Source: Candidatus Terasakiella magnetica
GTDB lineage: Bacteria > Pseudomonadota > Alphaproteobacteria > Rhodospirillales > Terasakiellaceae
DNA: 64,000 bases
Direction: 5' to 3'
Assembly: GCF_900093605.1 (NCBI RefSeq)
Contig: NZ_FLYE01000023.1
Span: forward strand, 1 to 64,000
Shown here piece by piece: positions 59,852 to 64,000 of this stretch (position 1 is the first letter of the stretch; each line of letters starts with the position of its first letter). Below the pieces are notes generated by a model. The model saw nothing but the letters and a program-made list of their open reading frames with translations, was not told where the DNA came from and ran no database searches. The position numbers were made by a program, and so were the translations under genes.

Positions 59852-60502
59852 CTAAACCGACAAACGTCCTTTACATATTTTAATAACAAACGGTAGAGCC
59901 ATAATGCATCCGAGTACAAGTACTGAAATGACTATACGTTCTGCATTAAATGATGAGAATTCTTCTCCGAAATGAGCCAATAGAAAACTTGCTGGAATGA
60001 TCCCAGCTAAAGTCGCAATGGCAAAGCGCCATGCTGAGATAGACGATAAACCAGCTGCGTAGCTTACAAGATCAAATGACACAAACGGAAGAAGCCTTGA
60101 GATAAAGACAATTCCCATAATAACATTTTGAGATCCCAAAAAACGTCTTGAGATAACCTCAGTATCTATCCATTTATTTAGGAACTTGTGTCCAAAATAA
60201 CGAGCTAGACCGAACGCAATTATTGCACCCAACTCAGCACCAATAAGAATATAAATAGTTCCCCAAAGATGCCCATAAAGTGCACCTGCGATCAAAGCAA
60301 TGGGTGCACTGGGCAAGGGAGCAAGCACAATAGCTGTTGTCATTAAAATAATAATCGCTATTGGCCCTAAAACCCCCAATTCTTGAACAGCATTTTTAAG
60401 CTCTTTTGTATCAAAGAAGGTTTCCAGAAGTCCAGTTGAGTCAAAATAAATATACAGTCCAAATAGTATCAATATACTGATTAAGAACAGTATGTTTTTC
60501 AT
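59852..60502 (-). CDS. TVP38/TMEM64 (DedA superfamily) membrane protein
   Basis: 216 residues with about six helices. APLPSAPIALIAGALYGHLW and FISRLLPFVSFDLVSYAAGL are the VTT-domain signatures. Follows the chemoreceptor gene by one base; often found in mercury or copper islands. Function probably in lipid transport. Confidence 0.82.
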   Translation of the reverse strand: MKNILFLISILILFGLYIYFDSTGLLETFFDTKELKNAVQELGVLGPIAIIILMTTAIVLAPLPSAPIALIAGALYGHLWGTIYILIGAELGAIIAFGLARYFGHKFLNKWIDTEVISRRFLGSQNVIMGIVFISRLLPFVSFDLVSYAAGLSSISAWRFAIATLAGIIPASFLLAHFGEEFSSFNAERIVISVLVLGCIMALPFVIKICKGRLSV

Positions 60503-60503
60503 T

Positions 60504-62432
60504 TTAAGTGTCCCTAGTAACGCGTTTCAAGAAAACGCTTACAGACTGGCTTAATTGATCACTTCTGCCCTGCAATTTCTCAGCAACACCTTGGACATGA
60601 CCTGCTGCATCACCTGTCGATTTTGCTGATGACGCAACCTGTTCAATATTCTCTGAAACTTCACTTGATGTTTCAGAAGCTTGATTTGAATTTGAAGCGA
60701 TACTAGCTGTCGCCTGTCCTTGGTCTTCAACATGGCCTTGAACTTCTGAGGCCAAAGTATAGATATTCTGTATCGTGTCCGATATCTGGTTGATCGCAGA
60801 TACAGCACCTGCTGCTTCACCTTGAATACCGGAAATCTGAGTGACAATTTCTTCAGTTGCTCGTGCTGTTTGATTTGCCAAGTTTTTGACTTCGCTTGCA
60901 ACAACAGCAAATCCTTTCCCAGCATTTCCAGCACGTGCTGCTTCAATCGTTGCATTCAGTGCTAATAAATTGGTTTGGGCTGCAATATCATTGATCAAGT
61001 TTACGACTGTTCCAATTTCATCAGCAGCAGCTTCCAATTGAGCAATTTTATTTGTAGCATTTTTGGCATCAGATACAGCTTGTTGGGAAATTGATGACGT
61101 ATTGCCAATTTGCGTGCCTATTCCGCTGATTGTATCGACTAGGACTTCAGAATTTTCGGAAATTTCTTTCACATTGGCTTCCGCTTGAAGAGCTGCAGAT
61201 GCGACAGAACTACTTAACCGGTTTGTTTCTTCTGCTGCTCCTGACATTGTCGAAGAGGATGTTTCCAATACATTGACGAGTTGAACAATATCTTTTGAAA
61301 TCTCAGAAATATCATTTTCAAAGGTTTGAATAGCTTTTTCCATCTCCACACGTTCTTCTTCTTGTGCCCGTTGATGTTGTTCTTTTTCTTTTTGCAGAAC
61401 GTTACGCTCTTTTAGTGTTCCCTTTAATTTATCAAGAGCAAATGCAATTGAGGCAAACTCATCATTACGATTTAATCCAGGCGTAATGAAGTCCGTTTCA
61501 TTGTTTGTGAGTTTGGTTAAGGCGTCAGAAATGCTGAGCACGGGAGATGTTAAGCGTTTTGTAAAGTAATAGGTCGAAATCACAACCAAGCTCAAAATAA
61601 CCACGCCAAAAATAATGGACAGAGTCATATTCTCAGACTGGATGGTTGCAGCACTCGATTTATCTAAGATGACACTGACAAATCCAATCGTCTTTCCATC
61701 TTTATCTTTTAATGGTGTACTCAGGCTTTCTGAGGGCTTTCCATTAACAGAAAGATTCAACCTGTTCTGTCCTGTTTTTGCTGAAACAATTAATGCTTCC
61801 CTCAATGACTTCTGGTCCGCTTCATCAATGGTCGCTGCAACTATCGAGCTGCTTGGAATATCGGTCCCTAACATCAACACGACATCGGCATCATATGCCT
61901 CTTTAAAGTGTTCAAGCATAGAGAAATTGATTGGTGCCGTTAATGTAACGCTGCCAATGGCACGACCTTCAATACTCACATTTCCACTGGCTTCTGATTG
62001 CAACTGCTCATTTTGAATTGAAAGACCATGCCCAGAAGCTGCGTTCTTGTGGGAAGACCCGTGATCTTCCTCTTTATCATTGGCTACGATAGCCTTGGAA
62101 AGATTAACAGCGTCAATATGATAAAATTGACTTAATTCCCCTGTTAGCTGATTTGATTTTTCAGCTAAGTCATTCTCTGCGCCACTTTCAAAAACCCGTT
62201 GGATATCAATACGTTCATTTAAGAGAGAGGCGACTGTTTTCAGTCCTTTCGCTTCATTCTCAAGAGATGTTTGAAAGCTTTTGCTTAAGGCATGCAGTTC
62301 ATGTTCAGAAAGCATATTACTTAATTGGTCACTTCGATAATGATTGAAAACCATCAAGGAAAGCAAAACCAATAATGCCGGTAAAAAAACGTTCAGGGAA
62401 ATCTTAGTTACAATTTTCATTTTGGCCCACAT
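60504..62432 (-). CDS. Methyl-accepting chemotaxis protein
   Basis: 642 residues. Helices at about 12-30 and 270-292 enclose a periplasmic dCache-like sensor with a His-rich insert (EEDHGSSHKNAASGHG, about 118-133). HAMP 293-345, coiled coil signalling domain with the hairpin tip INDIAAQTNLLALNATIEAA and GKGFAVVASEVKNLAN. ATG 62420 (MKIVTK) is an alternative start. May sense metal, judged only from the insert and location. Confidence 0.83.
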   Translation of the reverse strand: MWAKMKIVTKISLNVFLPALLVLLSLMVFNHYRSDQLSNMLSEHELHALSKSFQTSLENEAKGLKTVASLLNERIDIQRVFESGAENDLAEKSNQLTGELSQFYHIDAVNLSKAIVANDKEEDHGSSHKNAASGHGLSIQNEQLQSEASGNVSIEGRAIGSVTLTAPINFSMLEHFKEAYDADVVLMLGTDIPSSSIVAATIDEADQKSLREALIVSAKTGQNRLNLSVNGKPSESLSTPLKDKDGKTIGFVSVILDKSSAATIQSENMTLSIIFGVVILSLVVISTYYFTKRLTSPVLSISDALTKLTNNETDFITPGLNRNDEFASIAFALDKLKGTLKERNVLQKEKEQHQRAQEEERVEMEKAIQTFENDISEISKDIVQLVNVLETSSSTMSGAAEETNRLSSSVASAALQAEANVKEISENSEVLVDTISGIGTQIGNTSSISQQAVSDAKNATNKIAQLEAAADEIGTVVNLINDIAAQTNLLALNATIEAARAGNAGKGFAVVASEVKNLANQTARATEEIVTQISGIQGEAAGAVSAINQISDTIQNIYTLASEVQGHVEDQGQATASIASNSNQASETSSEVSENIEQVASSAKSTGDAAGHVQGVAEKLQGRSDQLSQSVSVFLKRVTRDT

Positions 62433-62482
62433 TGATTGTCGTTACATGCGAGCTATTTAACATCAGCATTGTTGCTTCAATA

Positions 62483-62600
62483 TGTCTATTCCCTCCTATT
62501 TGGTGACAAACTTTTTCAATACCGGGACTGGTAAAAGATTGTCACAAGTTTGATGTGATTTCAGACAGGAGTGACAAACTTCTGAATACTTTTGCCTGTT
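62483..62600. promoter_or_regulatory. Divergent promoter region with island repeats
   Basis: TGTCTATTCC, TTTGGTGACAAACTT (62500-62514), ATTGTCACAAG (62549-62559) and GTGACAAACTT (62571-62581). On the minus strand TTGTCA-N17-GACATA is identical in layout to 46552-46580. Lies between the chemoreceptor (-) and the 62650 gene (+). Confidence 0.5.
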
Positions 62601-62649
62601 TAATCGACCCACTGAAACACGCATTTTCATAAAGTTAAGGAGAAGAAAC

Positions 62650-62844
62650 ATGGTTGATAAAATTGGTGCTTCAGCCGCAACTGTGATCCAAACAGGAATG
62701 GTCGGCTCAGATACAAACAATGGACCTGGTTTTGCTGAAGAACTTGCAAAGCAACTTGATGAAGAACAACAGAATAGCTGTTGTGGTGGTAACAAAGAGG
62801 ATGAAGAGGCTGTACCAAGCCTTACCCCAGCTACATCATCATGA
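62650..62844 (+). CDS. Small Cys-pair protein
   Basis: 64 residues, no signal peptide, acidic, with NSCCGGNKEDEE near the end. AAGGAGAAG is a strong ribosome site. Own transcript with island-type promoter and terminator. The vicinal Cys pair suggests a metal-binding peptide; no family recognised. Confidence 0.6.
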   Translation: MVDKIGASAATVIQTGMVGSDTNNGPGFAEELAKQLDEEQQNSCCGGNKEDEEAVPSLTPATSS

Positions 62845-62854
62845 AAAACTAAAT

Positions 62855-62884
62855 CCCGGACATGCCATACTCGTACTGTCCGGG
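62855..62884. terminator. Terminator between convergent genes
   Basis: CCCGGACA-N14-TGTCCGGG; serves 62650 (+) and 62901 (-). Confidence 0.6.
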
Positions 62885-62900
62885 TTCAACATCCTGAAAA

Positions 62901-63104
62901 TTAAGAACAACATTTTCCTTCTTGAATGGGTGGGCAAGGGATGTTTGCATAAGAACAATAAACACAACAGTCTCCCTGATGTGGTTTCAATACTGTTCCA
63001 CAGCCTTTACAGTCATAGAAATACTGGCATGAATCTGTAGGCATTGTTTCTTTCTCTTGATGTCCGCATTTCGGGCAGGTAATTGTTGTTTCAAGAATTG
63101 TCAT
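62901..63104 (-). CDS. GDCCVxC-domain Cys-rich protein
   Basis: About 67 residues, starts at MTILETTIT. Zinc ribbon ITCPKCGHQE ... YDCKGCG and the signature HQGDCCVYCSYANIPCPP. Found next to MerF/MerT in mercury operons; binds metal through twelve Cys. Start overlaps the MerF gene slightly. Confidence 0.8.
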   Translation of the reverse strand: MTILETTITCPKCGHQEKETMPTDSCQYFYDCKGCGTVLKPHQGDCCVYCSYANIPCPPIQEGKCCS

Positions 63105-63316
63105 TTGCATGTCCTCCTTCTATTAAGTCTTAGCAGGGCGATGATTGTAATGAGAACAAAACCTCCTAAAGAGGGAAGAAGAACCCAATCAATCCATCCT
63201 AACCAAGCAGAAAGACCAATACCGCCTAGAACAATGACAAGAAAAGGTGTGAAACAGCATATAGCCATTGCAATGCTGCCTACGACACCTGTTTTTAACC
63301 AAGATTTATCATTCAT
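63101..63316 (-). CDS. merF: MerF-like mercury transporter
   Basis: About 71 residues from ATG 63316, two helices: GSIAMAICCFTPFLVIVLGG has the CC pair of MerF that carries Hg(II) in, and LLPSLGGFVLITIIALL is the second. A longer frame from 63364 would cover the promoter. No mercuric reductase is visible in the window; it could be further right or absent. Confidence 0.83.
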   Translation of the reverse strand: MNDKSWLKTGVVGSIAMAICCFTPFLVIVLGGIGLSAWLGWIDWVLLPSLGGFVLITIIALLRLNRRRTCK

Positions 63317-63355
63317 TGTGCTCTCGTATTTGTGATTTTGATATCGATAAAATCC

Positions 63356-63386
63356 ATCATACAATCTGTAATGATTACAGGTTCAA
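63356..63386 (-). promoter_or_regulatory. MerR-type promoter of merF with operator dyad
   Basis: On the minus strand TTGAAC (63381-63386) and TATGAT (63356-63361) are 19 bases apart, the overlong spacer of MerR-controlled promoters. The spacer holds the perfect dyad CTGTAAT-G-ATTACAG (63366-63380). Confidence 0.75.
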
Positions 63387-63406
63387 GCATTTTTTTAGGT
63401 TTAATA

Positions 63407-63811
63407 ATGGGTATTGGTGAACTGGCGAAAATTGGCAATTGCAGCGTCGAAATTATTCGCCATTATGAAAAATTAAAGCTGTTAACGGCTCCACCGCGTA
63501 CCAATGGTGGTCATAGGCAATATGGAGCACTTCATGTCCAACAACTGTCTTTTATTCGCAATAGCCGAAGCTTGGGATTTAGCCTAGATGAAATCGCTGA
63601 GCTTTTAGCAATGATTTCCACTCAGAACGTCTCGTGTAAAAAAGTAAAAAACATAGCTGAAAAACAGTTAACCAGGATCCGAGAACGTATCTTGGAATTC
63701 CAACAAATGGAAGCTTCTCTCCTTTATGCTGTCAAGGAATGCCATGGTGAACATCAACCAGATTGTGCCTTTGTGGACCATGTTTTCCCTTATCAATCCA
63801 TTAAAGACTGA
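63407..63811 (+). CDS. merR: MerR-family regulator
   Basis: About 134 residues from ATG 63407. HTH MGIGELAKIGNCSVEIIRHYE, wing GGHRQYGALHVQQLSFI, dimer helix, and Cys at three places: NVSCKKV and KECHGEHQPDC. MerR of Tn501 has C-x8-C in the last pair; here it is C-x7-C, so it may sense Hg or another soft metal (Cd, Zn, Pb). Earlier in-frame starts would cover the operator. Divergent from merF. Confidence 0.83.
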   Translation: MGIGELAKIGNCSVEIIRHYEKLKLLTAPPRTNGGHRQYGALHVQQLSFIRNSRSLGFSLDEIAELLAMISTQNVSCKKVKNIAEKQLTRIRERILEFQQMEASLLYAVKECHGEHQPDCAFVDHVFPYQSIKD

Positions 63812-63857
63812 TAAGGGAAAACATGAGTTAAACATCGCATGGAAGGTAGAAAAACGA

Positions 63858-63894
63858 GGAGGAAACGGAGTTTAGATAAAGGGGGGTTTCCTCC
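63858..63894 (-). terminator. Hairpin terminator-like structure
   Basis: GGAGGAAAC pairs with GTTTCCTCC around an 19-base loop, just beyond the stop of the gene that enters from the right. Confidence 0.45.
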
Positions 63895-63908
63895 CCGCTC
63901 CAATGGGC

Positions 63909-64000
63909 TTAGCGTTGGTATCCCATGCCTGGGCCCATCATATAAGATGTGTTGTTCATCATACCACCTTGCCAGCCATTGGCATCACAAGGCATGCCTG
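63909..64000 (-). CDS. C-terminal end of a Met/Gly-rich protein (truncated by window)
   Basis: In-frame codons up to TAA (63909-63911) encode MPCDANGWQGGMMNNTSYMM followed by GPGMGYQR. Seven Met and one Cys in 29 residues suggests a copper-binding tail. Upstream part is outside the window. Confidence 0.4.
   Translation of the reverse strand, partial: GMPCDANGWQGGMMNNTSYMMGPGMGYQR

Noticed and set aside
62496-62818. Minus-strand frames across the promoter and the 62650 gene
   Set aside because: They cover the regulatory repeats and the strong plus-strand ribosome site; the plus-strand gene is better supported.

Overview
The window is proteobacterial DNA, most likely from a marine alphaproteobacterium (an inference from the gene families, including a second RpoH-like sigma factor; I cannot name the genus). 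It is mostly accessory DNA. Three blocks can be separated.

(1) 1-3.9 kb is the remnant of a mobilizable or phage-like element. It holds a MobA/MobL relaxase split by an in-frame stop, an LPD7-domain tail, a small HExxH protein, a 168-bp palindromic element, a protein of 13-residue tandem repeats, and a membrane-protein gene broken by a frameshift.

(2) 3939-33451 looks like one discrete 29.5-kb integrative element. It is bounded by 53-bp perfect direct repeats that carry the 3' half of a tRNA-Phe(GAA) gene, with a pair of TGTCTAAC sites just inside each end, and has an AlpA-like excisionase plus tyrosine integrase near the right end. Its main cargo is a single-strand operon of about 17.7 kb (24.4 to 6.7 kb, reading leftward) for an aryl polyene (APE) pigment. 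In order it encodes chain-length factor, acyltransferase, two acyl carrier proteins, membrane protein, acyl ligase, dehydratase, glycosyltransferase/acyltransferase fusion, aromatic ammonia-lyase, thioesterase, LolA-like carrier, MMPL exporter, halogenase-like flavoenzyme, DUF3261 lipoprotein, ketosynthase, dehydratase, ketoreductase, ketosynthase, and a B12-type radical SAM enzyme. A divergent phosphopantetheinyl transferase would activate the carrier proteins. Also on the element are a secreted PHB-depolymerase-like esterase, a divergent recombinase-like protein, a coiled-coil KfrA-like protein and a SEC-C protein that may be a defence gene.

(3) 33.6 kb to the end is a heavy-metal (copper, mercury) resistance island with its own P4-type integrase at its left edge. 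It holds an OmpR-type two-component system, a cation-efflux (CDF) remnant, DsbB and DsbA, a SCO protein with a ZnuA-like protein lacking two metal-ligand histidines, and an eight-gene periplasmic operon of c-type cytochromes, beta-propellers and a DsbA-like protein. It continues with an RpoH-like sigma factor, a CcmG-like thioredoxin, DUF2933, and CusCBA plus CusF, in which CusB carries two extra CusF domains. Next come a HupE/DUF6488 group, a BlaI/M56 pair, a TVP38 protein, a chemoreceptor, and finally a GDCCVxC protein and MerF opposite MerR.

A common promoter architecture recurs in front of several island operons: 10-bp direct repeats close to GTGTGNCAAA and a TTGTCA-N17-GACATA core. This suggests the island is run as one regulon, probably by the local two-component system.
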